Of a stretch of 64,000 nt of DNA, positions 24,654 to 35,331 are shown piece after piece. The position numbers and the translations under genes are program-made. Source of the stretch: Alphaproteobacteria bacterium (GTDB taxonomy: Bacteria > Pseudomonadota > Alphaproteobacteria > Reyranellales > Reyranellaceae); assembly GCA_016869975.1 (NCBI GenBank), contig VGCZ01000017.1:1-64000 (forward strand), written 5' to 3'. The notes below the pieces were generated by a model, which had not been told where the DNA came from, searched no databases, and saw only the letters and a list, made by a program, of their open reading frames with translations. The first letter of the stretch is position 1. Every line of letters begins with the position of its first letter.

Positions 24654-25064
24654 CTACTTCGTGCTGGTCACGGGGGCGCTGGCGGTGATCACCGCCGTGA
24701 CGTCGCACTGCACCAGGGCGTCGCCCTCGCCCGTCAGGCTCTGGGTGTGACGCGCCGGCCGCGACTGGGCGTGGGGGAACATCTTCACCCATTCGGCATT
24801 GATGGCGTCGCGCTTGTGCGGCGCGCGCAGCCAGAAATTGATCTTCACGATGTCGTTGGTCGTGCCGCCCGCCGCTTCGACGAGAGCGCGCACATGGGCG
24901 AAGAGACAGGCGAGCTGGCCATCGAGCGTCTCGGGCAGCTTGCCGGTCTTGGGATCGCGGCCGGCGATGATGCTCGACATCATCAGGTTGCCGACGATGC
25001 TGGCGCCTGGAATCGGGTTGCTGTGCTTGAAACCGTCGATCTCGATGCTGCGCCGCCAGGTCAT
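24654..25064 (-). CDS. RidA/YjgF family protein
   Basis: The 136-residue protein fits the RidA/YER057c/UK114 family, trimeric enamine/imine deaminases and related hydrolases. It contains PIPGASIVGNLMMSSIIAGRDP, DGQLACLFAHVRALVEAAGG and a C-terminal DVTAVITA. The usual substrate-binding Arg region is replaced by HTQSLTGEGDALVQ, so it may be a catabolic branch of the family rather than housekeeping RidA. The ATG at 25064 has a GAGGGAGA ribosome site. Its pairing with the HpaB-type oxygenase is typical of pathways in which a ring is opened and an amine product is hydrolysed. Confidence 0.8.
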   Translation of the reverse strand: MTWRRSIEIDGFKHSNPIPGASIVGNLMMSSIIAGRDPKTGKLPETLDGQLACLFAHVRALVEAAGGTTNDIVKINFWLRAPHKRDAINAEWVKMFPHAQSRPARHTQSLTGEGDALVQCDVTAVITASAPVTSTK

Positions 25065-25163
25065 GTCGCTGTCTCCCTCGTGGTGACGCCATCGATCCAT
25101 CGCGATAGGCGCGCCGTCAAGCCATGTCGGTGATTGCCGGCTCGTACGGCGGGAGCGTGCCGC

Positions 25164-27500
25164 CTACGCGCCTGGTCGGGCGTTCTGGATCGCCGCCCAG
25201 ACGCGATCGCTGGTCGCCGGCATGTCGAGCTCGCGCACGCCCAGCTCGGCGAGCGCGTCCATGACGGCGTTCATCACCACGGGCATGGCGCCCACCGTGC
25301 CGGCCTCGCCGGCGCCTTTGGCGCCCAGCGGGTTGAACTTGGTCGGTACCGGGTTGCTCTTGATCTCCATGCTGCACAGCGTGTCGGCGCGCGGCATGGC
25401 GTAGTCCATGAAGCTCGCGGTGTAGAGCTGGCCGGTCTGGCGGTCCCACACCACGCGCTCCATCAGGATCTGGCCGACGCCCTGCGCCACGCCGCCATGG
25501 ATCTGGCCCTTCAGCCCGATGGGATTCATCACCGTGCCGACATCGTCGACCACGGCGTAGCGGTCGAGCTTGACCTCGCCGGTCTCGGGGTCGATCTCGA
25601 CCTCGCAGATGTGGCAGCCGTTGGGATAGGTGTCGCGCGGCGAGAGGTAGGTTGCGTTCTCGAACAGCCCCATCTCCTCGCCCTTGGGCAGGCGGCCGGG
25701 CTGGAAGGCGGCCATCGCCACCTGCTTGAGCGACACCTTCTTGTCGGTGCCGGCCACGGTGAAGGTGTTGTCGGCGAACTCGATGTCCTGCTCGCCGGCC
25801 TCGAGGATGTGGGCGGCGATCTTCTTGCCCTTGGCGATCACCTTGTCGGCGGCGAGGAACAGGGCGGAGCCGCCGATCACCGTCGAGCGCGAGCCCATCG
25901 TGCCCATGCCGAAGGCGACGCGGTCGGTGTCGCCGTCGATGAACTTCACATCGGCGGGATCGATGCCCAGCTTCTCGTTGAGGATCTGCTTGTACATGGT
26001 CTCGTGGCCCTGGCCCTGGGCCTTGGTGCCCATCAGCAGCAGCGCGGTGCCGGAGGGCGTGAAGCGCACCTCGGCGTATTCCGGCTGCACCGTGCCGGCG
26101 GCCTGCTCGATGGCGTTGACGATGCCCAGGCCGCGCAGCTTGCCACGCGTCTTCGACGCGGCCTTGCGCGCGGCGAAGCCCGGGACGTCGGCCAGCTTCA
26201 GCGCCATGTCGAGATTCTGCTCGAACGCGCCGCAGTCGTAGTAGGGACCGAGCGGCGACTGATAGGGCAGCGCCGAGGCCGGCAGCATGTTCTTGCGCCT
26301 GAGCTCGACGCGATCGACGCCCAGCTCGCGCGCCGCGTCGTCGACCAGGCGCTCGATCAGGTAGATCGCCTCGGGCCGGCCGGCGCCGCGATAGGGCGCG
26401 GTGGGATTGGTGTTCGACAGCAGGCCGGTGATGTGCACGTAGGCCGCCGGGATGTCGTAGACGCCGACCACCGTGCCGATCTGGCCGAACGGCGTGAGCA
26501 AGTTGCGGTCGGAGCCGATATAGGCGCCGATATTGGCCAGCATGTGCAGGCGCAGGCCGATGAACCTGTTGTCGGCATCGAGCGCCAGCTCGATATCGCC
26601 GATATTGTCGCGGCCGTGCTCGTCGGCCATCACCGCCTCGGAGCGCTCGCAGGTCCACTTCACCGGCCGGCGCAATTTGCGCGCCGCCCACACCGTCAGG
26701 CGGTGCTCGACATACTGCCAGCCCTTGCTGCCGAAGCCGCCGCCGACATCGCCGGCGATCACCCGCATGTCGCCTTCGGGGACGCGGAAGATCGACTGCG
26801 CCAGCATGGTACGCACGCGGTGGGGGTACTGCACGTCGGCGTAGAGAACCAGGCGGTTCTCCTGGGCGTCGAAATTGCCGATGGCGCCGCGCGGCTCCAT
26901 GTACTGGGCGTGCACGCGGGTCACGACGTAGCGCCGGCGGATGATCTTCGCCGCCTTGGCGAAGGCCGCGTCGGTCGCCGCCTTGTTGCCGCGCTCCATG
27001 ACGTGCGAGACGTTGTCGGGGCATTCGTCGTAGACCGGCGGCGCGCCAGGTTGCGTGGTCGTGCCGGTGTCGGTCGAGGAGGGCAGCGGCTCGTAGTCGA
27101 CCTCGACCAGCTCGGCGGCGTCCTTCGCCTGGGCCAGAGTGTCGGCGATCACCATGGCCACCGGATCGCCGACATAGCGCACGCGATCGACGCACAAGGC
27201 AGGGCGCGGCGGCGCGAACATCGGCGAGCCGTCGGCCTTCTTGCGCGGCATGTTGACCTTGGGCACGCCGAGATTGTCGGCGGCGTAGTCCGCGCCCGTG
27301 AACACGGCGACGACGCCCGGCGCCTTGCGCGCAGCGGCCACGTCGATCGAGCGGATCTTCGCGTGCGCGTGCGGCGAGCGCACCAGCACGGTGTAGGCCT
27401 GCCCCGGCAGATTGACGTCATGGATGTAGCGGCCTTCGCCGCGCAGCAGCCTGGGGTCCTCGAAACGCAGGACGGGTTGCCCGATACCGTACTTGGCCAT
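25164..27500 (-). CDS. Molybdenum hydroxylase large subunit (xanthine dehydrogenase family)
   Basis: This 778-residue protein is the molybdopterin-binding subunit of a xanthine dehydrogenase/aldehyde oxidase-type hydroxylase. It begins VLRFEDPRLLRGEGRYIHDV, has GGGFGSKGWQY, PYRGAGRPEA (about 367, a form II pattern rather than that of true CO dehydrogenase) and the catalytic Glu at about 732 in GAKGAGEAGTVGA. Such subunits normally work with a 2Fe-2S and an FAD subunit; neither is encoded nearby. It would hydroxylate an aromatic or N-heterocyclic ring or an aldehyde. It lies between the Bug binding protein (30 bases upstream) and the RidA-HpaB pair, probably one operon. Confidence 0.9.
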   Translation of the reverse strand: MAKYGIGQPVLRFEDPRLLRGEGRYIHDVNLPGQAYTVLVRSPHAHAKIRSIDVAAARKAPGVVAVFTGADYAADNLGVPKVNMPRKKADGSPMFAPPRPALCVDRVRYVGDPVAMVIADTLAQAKDAAELVEVDYEPLPSSTDTGTTTQPGAPPVYDECPDNVSHVMERGNKAATDAAFAKAAKIIRRRYVVTRVHAQYMEPRGAIGNFDAQENRLVLYADVQYPHRVRTMLAQSIFRVPEGDMRVIAGDVGGGFGSKGWQYVEHRLTVWAARKLRRPVKWTCERSEAVMADEHGRDNIGDIELALDADNRFIGLRLHMLANIGAYIGSDRNLLTPFGQIGTVVGVYDIPAAYVHITGLLSNTNPTAPYRGAGRPEAIYLIERLVDDAARELGVDRVELRRKNMLPASALPYQSPLGPYYDCGAFEQNLDMALKLADVPGFAARKAASKTRGKLRGLGIVNAIEQAAGTVQPEYAEVRFTPSGTALLLMGTKAQGQGHETMYKQILNEKLGIDPADVKFIDGDTDRVAFGMGTMGSRSTVIGGSALFLAADKVIAKGKKIAAHILEAGEQDIEFADNTFTVAGTDKKVSLKQVAMAAFQPGRLPKGEEMGLFENATYLSPRDTYPNGCHICEVEIDPETGEVKLDRYAVVDDVGTVMNPIGLKGQIHGGVAQGVGQILMERVVWDRQTGQLYTASFMDYAMPRADTLCSMEIKSNPVPTKFNPLGAKGAGEAGTVGAMPVVMNAVMDALAELGVRELDMPATSDRVWAAIQNARPGA

Positions 27501-27530
27501 GACGCGTGATCTCCCGATTCCAATCCGATC

Positions 27531-28490
27531 CTAGCGCACCACGTGCGCCAAAGGCTTCCACTTCGCCATATCGGCCATGACGCGCGCGCGGAAGGCGTCG
27601 GGGCCGTCCGCCAGCACGTCGTTGCCGAGCTCCTCCAGCTTGCCCTTGACGTCGGGCCGCGCCGCGGTCCGCTGGATCGCCGCCACGAGCTTGTCGCGGA
27701 CTGGCTGTGGCAGGCCCGCCGGGGCGGCGAAGCCGAGCCAGGACACGACGTCGAAACCGGGTACCGTCTCCGACACGGCCGGCACGTCGGGCTCGAAGCG
27801 CGAGCGCTCCTTCGAGGTCACCGCCAGGCTGCGCAGCTTGCCGGCGCGCACCAGCTGGGTGCTGAGCGTCAGGGTCGAGACATGGATGTCCAGTTGGCCG
27901 TTGGTCAGGTCGGCCAGCGGCTGGGCCATGCCACCGCGATAGGGCACGTGCACGATGTCGATGCCGATCTGCGCGCGCAGCAACTCCATCGCCATGTGCA
28001 GGGTCGAGCCGATGCCGGAGGAGCCGTAGCTCAGCTTGCCCGGCCGCTGCCTGGCCTCGTCGACGAAATCCTTGAAGGTCTTGAAGCGCGACTCGGCGGT
28101 GACCACGAAGTTGAAGGGGAAGCGCGTGACGATCGACAGGAAGTCGAACTCCTTGTCCAGCTTGTAGGACAGCTCGGGATCGGTCGCCGAGACCACGGCC
28201 TGCCCGCCGGTCATCATGTAAAGCGTGTAGCCGTCGGCTGGCAGCTTGGCGACCTGCGCCGCCGCCAGCCGTTCGGCGGCGCCGGGCTTGGGATCGACGA
28301 TCATCGTCGCGCCCAGCGCCTCGCCCATCGCCGGCGCCATGTGGCGCGCGATGGTGTCGGGGTTCGAGCCGGCGGCGTAGCCGTGCACGATGCGGATCGG
28401 CTGCGACGGCCAGGCCTGCGCCTTCGCCACCGCGCCGAGCCCGATGAACGCCGGCGCCGCCAGCATCGCGGTGCGTCGCTTGAGTGTCAC
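27531..28490 (-). CDS. Bug/TctC family periplasmic solute-binding protein
   Basis: This 319-residue binding protein of the Bordetella-uptake-gene (TctC) family has an N-terminal signal (KRRTAML then a hydrophobic stretch, cleavage probably after AKAQA near 27; the twin Arg could route it through Tat). WPSQPIRIVHGYAAGSNPDTIAR follows, as in TctC proteins. Family members capture carboxylates in the periplasm. The TctA/TctB membrane partners are not in the window. First gene of the molybdenum hydroxylase-RidA-HpaB operon, so it probably binds that pathway's substrate. Confidence 0.88.
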   Translation of the reverse strand: MTLKRRTAMLAAPAFIGLGAVAKAQAWPSQPIRIVHGYAAGSNPDTIARHMAPAMGEALGATMIVDPKPGAAERLAAAQVAKLPADGYTLYMMTGGQAVVSATDPELSYKLDKEFDFLSIVTRFPFNFVVTAESRFKTFKDFVDEARQRPGKLSYGSSGIGSTLHMAMELLRAQIGIDIVHVPYRGGMAQPLADLTNGQLDIHVSTLTLSTQLVRAGKLRSLAVTSKERSRFEPDVPAVSETVPGFDVVSWLGFAAPAGLPQPVRDKLVAAIQRTAARPDVKGKLEELGNDVLADGPDAFRARVMADMAKWKPLAHVVR

Positions 28491-28588
28491 GTGTCCATCT
28501 CCCGATCGGCCGCGTCGCGGCGATTGCCTCGGGCGATCGTGGCGGGAGGATGGATCGCTGTAAACGAGTGTCGCCTTCTCGCCGACGA

Positions 28589-28987
28589 CTAAGCCGGCCG
28601 GCGCGCCGGCGTGTGCGCCGGACCCTTGAGCTCGATCTGGTTGCCCTCGGGATCGTCGAAGTAGATCGACGGGCCATCGCCCTCGGCGCCATAGCGGTCG
28701 ACCGCTTCGCCAGGCTCGATGCCGTACGGCTTCAGCCGCGCGGCGATGTCATTCGGATCGAACGGATCGATCCGGAAGCACAGATGGTCCATGTTCCTGC
28801 CGGTGCGCGGCTGATCGTTGGCGATGAGGTCGAGCAGGCAATCGCCGGCGCGCAGCTGGACCAGGCTGATGCGATCGAGGCGACGCTCGACCTTGCAGCC
28901 CAGCGCCTGTTCGTAGAACGCGATCATCGCAGCCATATCGCGCACGCGCAGCACGACGTGATCGATACGGCGGATCTCGAAGGACAT
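28589..28987 (-). CDS. VOC family (glyoxalase-like) protein
   Basis: The 132-residue protein is a vicinal-oxygen-chelate fold. IRRIDHVVLRVRDMAAMIAFYE opens the first module, HLCFRI the second, and it ends YFDDPEGNQIELKG. The possible metal ligands are His 8, His about 66 and Glu about 117. The ATG at 28987 follows AAGGAGG and is preferred over upstream frames. Family members include glyoxalases and ring-cleavage dioxygenases; the small size favours a glyoxalase or fosfomycin-resistance-like enzyme. Function is not fixed. Confidence 0.82.
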   Translation of the reverse strand: MSFEIRRIDHVVLRVRDMAAMIAFYEQALGCKVERRLDRISLVQLRAGDCLLDLIANDQPRTGRNMDHLCFRIDPFDPNDIAARLKPYGIEPGEAVDRYGAEGDGPSIYFDDPEGNQIELKGPAHTPARRPA

Positions 28988-29081
28988 CGGCGCCTCCTTG
29001 CGGCCGTTATACTCTCGCACGCCTTTTTGGCGCCGTATTGCCGTTCCTTGAATCGATTGTCCGGACATTGGGGAGTGACCG

Positions 29082-30134
29082 CTGCTCGCGCTACGCGCCA
29101 TCGCCTCGCTGTGCACCGCCGCTCTGGCGCTTGGCGCCATCGCGTTGTCGGGGATTGTCGCGCGCGGCGAGTGGGAACCGGCGGCCTACAATCCCATGCC
29201 GTTGGCCGACGATTTCATCCTGCCGATGCCCTGCGGCGGCGCGATGGCGTTCCGCCGCGTCGAGGTACCGCGAGCCGATCCCCGGCGACTTCGCGGCCTG
29301 GTGGTGCTGGGCGGCGACGACCCGCGCCACGCCGTCTCCGAGGGCAGCCGCGAGGAGCCGATCGAAGGCGCGTTCAGCGATGGCGGCGATCCCAGGCGGC
29401 GCTATTTCTATCTGGCGAAGTACGAGACCACGCGATTGCAGATGGCGGCGCTGCGGGACGAATGCCTCGCCCCCCGACGCGAACGGTTATTGCCGGCGAC
29501 GGGCGTGAGCTGGTTCGACGCGGTGCAGGCCGGCCATCTCTATTCCGAGTGGCTGATGCGGCACGTGCCGCATCGCCTGCCGCGGGAGGCCAACGCCATC
29601 GGCTATCTGCGCTTGCCGACGGAAGCCGAGTGGGAGTTCGCCGCGCGCGGCGGCCTGGAGGTCTCGCCGAAGGAGTTCGCCGATCGCGCCTTCCCCATGC
29701 CGGGCGGTATCGAGCAATACGTCTGGTTCCGCAGCACGCGCTCCTCCAATAGCGAGCTGCAGATCGCGGGCGTGCTGAAGCCCAATCCGCTGGGTTTGCA
29801 CGATATGCTGGGCAACGCCGACGAGATCGTGCTCGAGCCCTTCCGTATCGTGCGGCAATCGCAGGCGCGCGGCCAGGCCGGCGGCCACACCATTCGCGGT
29901 GGCAGCTATCAGACGGCGGAACCCGATATCCGCTCGTCGTATCGTCAGGAACTCTCGCCCTTCGACGAGAAGGGCGCGCGTCGCGCGCCGACCGTCGGAT
30001 TCAGGCTGGCCCTGGTGACGTCGGTGCTATCCTCGCCGGCGCGCTACGACGAGTTGCGCCGCATGCCGCCGGTGCCGCCGCCACCCTCGACGGCGATCTC
30101 CGCGCCGCCGCCGCGCGAGAACCAACGGCGATGA
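29082..30134 (+). CDS. SUMF1/formylglycine-generating-enzyme-like protein
   Basis: The protein has the C-type lectin-like SUMF1 fold: KYETTRLQM, GVSWFDAVQAGHLYSEWL, RLPTEAEWEFAARGG and RGGSYQTAEPDIRSSYRQ in family order. The two active-site Cys of true formylglycine-generating enzyme are not evident, so it is probably a non-catalytic or signalling relative. A hydrophobic stretch LCTAALALGAIALSG near the start would export or anchor it. There is no ATG: the first TTG (29145) would cut off that stretch, whereas a CTG at 29082 keeps it and sits 6 bases after GGGAG. I used 29082; the start is uncertain. Confidence 0.7.
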   Translation: MLALRAIASLCTAALALGAIALSGIVARGEWEPAAYNPMPLADDFILPMPCGGAMAFRRVEVPRADPRRLRGLVVLGGDDPRHAVSEGSREEPIEGAFSDGGDPRRRYFYLAKYETTRLQMAALRDECLAPRRERLLPATGVSWFDAVQAGHLYSEWLMRHVPHRLPREANAIGYLRLPTEAEWEFAARGGLEVSPKEFADRAFPMPGGIEQYVWFRSTRSSNSELQIAGVLKPNPLGLHDMLGNADEIVLEPFRIVRQSQARGQAGGHTIRGGSYQTAEPDIRSSYRQELSPFDEKGARRAPTVGFRLALVTSVLSSPARYDELRRMPPVPPPPSTAISAPPPRENQRR

Positions 30135-30140
30135 TTTTTT

Positions 30141-30294
30141 CCTTCTCCCCGCGAAGGCGGGGAGAAGGTGCCCGAAGGGCGGATGAGGGGCTTCGCGGAG
30201 TTTCAACGGCGACGGCATTGGTTGTGGCACGAGGAAGCCCCTCATCCGCCTCGCTGACGCTCGGCACCTTCTCCCCGCCTTCGCGGGGAGAAGG
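30141..30294. repeat. Large inverted repeat built from type A palindromes
   Basis: Two arms of about 55 bases face each other, each made of a CCTTCTCCCCGC palindrome followed by GGTGCC..GGCGGATGAGGGGCTTC. The arms differ only in a short middle part. The element fills the gap between the convergent SUMF1-like and cyclase genes and could form a long hairpin in either transcript. Related short palindromes occur at 49898, 50690 and 59682. Confidence 0.85.
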
Positions 30295-30301
30295 AAAGAA
30301 A

Positions 30302-32203
30302 TCACACCAGCCGATACACCAGCTCGGGCTCCTGCCGACCACGCACGGCCTGTTCGCCGACGAAGAGCGGCTCGACGCCCAGCGCGGCGCGATCCTGCAG
30401 CATGTTGAGCGTTTCACCGCTGACCAGCACGATGACCTCGTCGGCTTCGCCCATGAAGCGCTTGCCGAGCTGCTCGAAACGCTGCGCCACGTTCACCGTA
30501 TCGCCGACCACCGTGTAGTTCACCCGGCCGGGCGCGCCGATATTGCCGACCACGACCGGGCCGGAATGCAGACCGATGCGCAGGCGGATCGGCGGCAGGC
30601 CTTGGTCGCGGCGTCTGGCGTTGTCCTCGCGAATCAGGCGGGCGATCTCCAGCGCCGCGCGGCAGGCGGCGTCGGCGTGATCGGACATGCGGCGGATGCC
30701 ACCCCACACCGCCATCACGCAGTCGCCGATGTACTTGTCGATCACGCCATGCTCGCGGTCGATGGCGCCGCCCAGCATCTCGAAGTGCTGGTTGAGAAGC
30801 TCGGCGGTGCCGATCTCGTCCATGTCTTCGGCCTGCGGCGTGAAGCCGACGATGTCGGTGAACATCACCGTGACGACGCGGCGGCGCGACACCAGGCTGT
30901 CGTTGCCTTCCTCCATCAGCCGCGCCACCAGCCGGCGCGGCACGTACAGGCCGAACCATTTCAGCGCGCCATGCGCCTTCTCCAGCGCCTCGCCTGCGTC
31001 GTCGAGCTCGCGCAGGCGCGAGCGCACCCGCGGCGCGGTCTCGAAATCGAGCCGCTCCAGCGCCCGCGCCGCGCCGCCGAGCTCGCGGATCGAGCCGCCG
31101 ACGCGCACGCCCATGACGATCGCCAGCAGGAGCGCGACCAGCAGCGCCGAGCCACCGCCGATCACGCCCCAGCGCAGCCGCTCGAGATCCTGCGCCGCCA
31201 CTTCGATGGGGAAATAGCGCCCGACCAGCCAGTTGCCGCCGAAAGCCGTGACCTCGCGGTAGAGGAAGACCCATAGCCGGCCGTCGACCTCGACGATATG
31301 GCCGGTGCCCTGCAGCGACGGGCCGAGACGGCTGGTGACCGGCTTGCGCCAGATCGCCGCCAGCACCGAATCGCCGACCCGATCGATCGTCGGCAAGGGA
31401 TTTTCATCGCTGAGCGCCAACCCGACCGGATTGACCAGGCGGCGGTGGGCGATGACGAACTTGCGGTCGACCAGGATGAAGCTGCCGTCCTGGCCGCCCA
31501 GCTCGGGATCCGACACCTGGCGCGAGAGATCGCCCATCGTCACCGCGGCGACCAGCCCGCCCAGAAATGCGTTGTCGTCGCGCCGCACCGGGATGCGCAC
31601 ATTGAGCATCGGCTGGCGCGCCTCGGGGTTCCAGAAGATGTCGCCCCAGACCGGCCCTCTCTCGCCGCGCAGCTTGACGAGACGCTCGTAGCCGCCGGGG
31701 ACCTCGAACACCGGCACGGCGTCGAATACCACCCGGCCTTCGAGGCGACGTGCGCGGTAGCTCATCAGGTCGAGCCCGGCGAAGGCGGCGCCCGAGGTTT
31801 GCGGCAGGCTTTCGACGAAGGTGACCAGCGTATCCGACATTGCCGCCGACGACGTGATGTCGATGCGGCCGCGCGCCGCGAGGCGTGCGACATAGGCAAG
31901 CTGGTCGGCGACCGGATCGAGGCGATCGTGCAGGAGGCGGATTTCGGCGTCGAGGATACGGCGGCTACGATCGAGCAGCAGGCGCTCGGTGGTGTCGCCG
32001 GCGCCAAACACCGTCCAGGCGAACGACGCGACGGCGATGCCGGTGACCACCAGGAAACCCAACGTCAGCGCGGTGACGATGCGTATGCGTATCTTGCGTT
32101 CGGCGAGCTGGGCGCGCAGCAGGCGCCTGACGCGCGCAGTCCTGTCGCCGACGCGCAGGAAACGTCGCAGGCGGCCTTCGCGGGGTTCGGTGTCGAGCGA
32201 CAA
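30302..32203 (-). CDS. Membrane-bound adenylate/guanylate cyclase with sensor domain
   Basis: The protein (about 633 residues) has a membrane helix near residue 45-65, an extracytoplasmic sensor region of about 290 residues (Cache-like, with WNPEARQPMLNVRIPVRRDD), a second membrane helix (GSALLVALLLAIVMG), a HAMP-like stretch, and a class III cyclase domain (about 440-620). That domain has TVMFTDIVGFT, IDKYIGDCVMAVWGG and GDTVNVAQRFE. Both metal Asp and the adenine-specifying Lys and Asp are present, so cAMP is the likely product. There is no ATG upstream; TTG 32203 is used, with a CTG at 32218 and a TTATACT element near 32231-32238. It lies downstream of the SMP-30 gene. Confidence 0.85.
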   Translation of the reverse strand: MSLDTEPREGRLRRFLRVGDRTARVRRLLRAQLAERKIRIRIVTALTLGFLVVTGIAVASFAWTVFGAGDTTERLLLDRSRRILDAEIRLLHDRLDPVADQLAYVARLAARGRIDITSSAAMSDTLVTFVESLPQTSGAAFAGLDLMSYRARRLEGRVVFDAVPVFEVPGGYERLVKLRGERGPVWGDIFWNPEARQPMLNVRIPVRRDDNAFLGGLVAAVTMGDLSRQVSDPELGGQDGSFILVDRKFVIAHRRLVNPVGLALSDENPLPTIDRVGDSVLAAIWRKPVTSRLGPSLQGTGHIVEVDGRLWVFLYREVTAFGGNWLVGRYFPIEVAAQDLERLRWGVIGGGSALLVALLLAIVMGVRVGGSIRELGGAARALERLDFETAPRVRSRLRELDDAGEALEKAHGALKWFGLYVPRRLVARLMEEGNDSLVSRRRVVTVMFTDIVGFTPQAEDMDEIGTAELLNQHFEMLGGAIDREHGVIDKYIGDCVMAVWGGIRRMSDHADAACRAALEIARLIREDNARRRDQGLPPIRLRIGLHSGPVVVGNIGAPGRVNYTVVGDTVNVAQRFEQLGKRFMGEADEVIVLVSGETLNMLQDRAALGVEPLFVGEQAVRGRQEPELVYRLV

Positions 32204-32273
32204 GGCGGGTTCAGCCAGTGGCGGGTCCTCAGTATAACATGGGGTGCCACCGCTGACGCCGCCACTTGATCGC

Positions 32274-33203
32274 CTACAGGTGCGCGTACATCGCCTTGCC
32301 CGCGACCGGCATCTCGGCGCTGAGGATGGTGCCGCCGGGCACCTTGCGGCTGGAGCGCGAGATGACGCAGAACAGCGAGCGATTGTCCGCGCCGCCGAAG
32401 GCGATGTTGGTGCAGAAGATGTCGTCGCCGGCGTCCAGCAGGTGCGTCGGCCGGCCAAGCGAATCGAAGCGCCAGACGCTGGTGCTGGGCACGGCGACGA
32501 TCACGCCGCCCTCGGCGTCGAGCGCGATGCCGTCGGGGCCGGCATGGCTGCCCGAGAGCTGGATGAAGCGGCCGACCTTGCTGACCGTGCCGTCGGGCAT
32601 GATCGGCAGGCGCCAGATCGCGTTGTCGCGGGTGACGCCGACGTACAGCACGTTTTCGTGCAGGTTCATCACCAGCCCGTTGGGGCTGGGCACAGTGTCG
32701 ATCAAGCGGTCGAGCCGGCCGGCCGTGTCGTAGCGATAGACCCGGCCGGTGGGATCGTGCAGGCCGGTCTGGCCCTGGTCGGTGAAATAGAGGTCGCCAT
32801 TGGCGGCGAAGAACAGGTCGTTGACGCCCTTGAAGCTCTCGGACTTCACCGTGTCGATCAGCGGCGTGACCTTGCCGCTGGCCGGATCGAGCAGGACGAT
32901 GCCGCGCAGATAGTCGGTGATGAAGATGCGGCCGTCCCGATGGATCTTCAGCCCGTTGGGCCAGCCCTCGTACTCCGTCACCAGGGTCCACTCACCCTGC
33001 GGCGAGACGCGGAAGACGCGGCCGAAGGGAATGTCGGTGACCCATAGATTGCCGGCGCGGTCGAAGCTCGGTCCCTCGAGGAAGCTGTCGAGCTCCTGGC
33101 CGGCGGCGTTGAAGTCGCCCCATTTGGAGCGCCGCTTCTTGCGAAACCGCTCCGGCATCGAGCTGAAGATCGTGGCCGGGATCGGCTGGGGCAGGGCGTA
33201 CAT
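32274..33203 (-). CDS. SMP-30/gluconolactonase-like beta-propeller hydrolase
   Basis: The 309-residue protein belongs to the SMP-30/gluconolactonase/LRE-like family of six-bladed propellers that open sugar or other lactones. EGPSFDRAGNLWVTD (about 43-57) carries the first metal ligand Glu, GVNDLFFAANGDLYFTD the Asn, and SPNGLVMN and GPDGIALD the later ligands. The ATG at 33203 follows AAAGGAGA. No signal peptide. Such enzymes often act in uronate, gluconate or aromatic lactone degradation; the adjacent genes do not decide which. Confidence 0.88.
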   Translation of the reverse strand: MYALPQPIPATIFSSMPERFRKKRRSKWGDFNAAGQELDSFLEGPSFDRAGNLWVTDIPFGRVFRVSPQGEWTLVTEYEGWPNGLKIHRDGRIFITDYLRGIVLLDPASGKVTPLIDTVKSESFKGVNDLFFAANGDLYFTDQGQTGLHDPTGRVYRYDTAGRLDRLIDTVPSPNGLVMNLHENVLYVGVTRDNAIWRLPIMPDGTVSKVGRFIQLSGSHAGPDGIALDAEGGVIVAVPSTSVWRFDSLGRPTHLLDAGDDIFCTNIAFGGADNRSLFCVISRSSRKVPGGTILSAEMPVAGKAMYAHL

Positions 33204-33295
33204 CGGCGGGTCTCCTTTGGCGCAAAAAACTAGGGCCTGCCGGGTTGGCTGCAAACCGTGATACTGCTTGCGCAACGCCAACCTGGGAGGACCCG

Positions 33296-33634
33296 ATGGT
33301 CATCGTCCAGATCAACTACCGCCGTCCCGACATGCCTAAGGCCGAGTGGAACGCCCGCTATACCGACGACACGGCCAAGCCGTTCCTGTCGGTCGACGGC
33401 CTGCAATGGAAGATTTGGCTCGACGACGAGGCCGAGCTGCGCTCGGGCGGCATCTACTGCTTCGAGGACCGCGCCAAGGCCCAGGCCTACGTCGACGGCC
33501 CGATCGTGGCACGCATGAAGGCCAACACGGCGCTGGGCGAGCTGCAGATCCGCATCTTCGACGTGCGCGCGCGGCAGAGCGAGATCACCCACGCGCCGGT
33601 GCCAGGCCTCGCCAAGCGGATGGCGGCGGAGTAG
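33296..33634 (+). CDS. YdhR-like monooxygenase family protein
   Basis: The 112-residue protein fits the small YdhR putative monooxygenase family, dimeric alpha-beta barrels. It begins MVIVQINYRRPDMPKAEW, contains DGLQWKIWLDDE and SGGIYCFEDRAKAQAYVDGP, and ends with a polar tail. The ATG at 33296 follows GGGAGGA. Real activity of the family is poorly defined. It is convergent with pckA across a hairpin. Confidence 0.8.
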   Translation: MVIVQINYRRPDMPKAEWNARYTDDTAKPFLSVDGLQWKIWLDDEAELRSGGIYCFEDRAKAQAYVDGPIVARMKANTALGELQIRIFDVRARQSEITHAPVPGLAKRMAAE

Positions 33635-33645
33635 CGGACAAACGA

Positions 33646-33670
33646 AAGGCCCGCACGGCGTGCGGGCCTT
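33646..33670. terminator. Bidirectional-type hairpin between convergent genes
   Basis: AAGGCCCGCAC (33646-33656) and GTGCGGGCCTT (33660-33670) form a perfect 11-base-pair stem with a 3-base loop, flanked by A-rich bases on the left. There is no long T-run on the right. It lies between the YdhR-like gene and pckA and can serve both strands. Confidence 0.75.
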
Positions 33671-33693
33671 CGCGGCGTTGCGCGTGATCCGGA

Positions 33694-35331
<1,638 letters not shown>

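Noticed and set aside
25164-27500. Carbon monoxide dehydrogenase large subunit (CoxL)
   Set aside because: The active-site signature is PYRGAGR, a form II pattern, and the other Cox subunits are absent, so only the wider family is called.
29082-30134. True formylglycine-generating enzyme for sulfatases
   Set aside because: The paired active-site Cys are not seen and no sulfatase gene is nearby.
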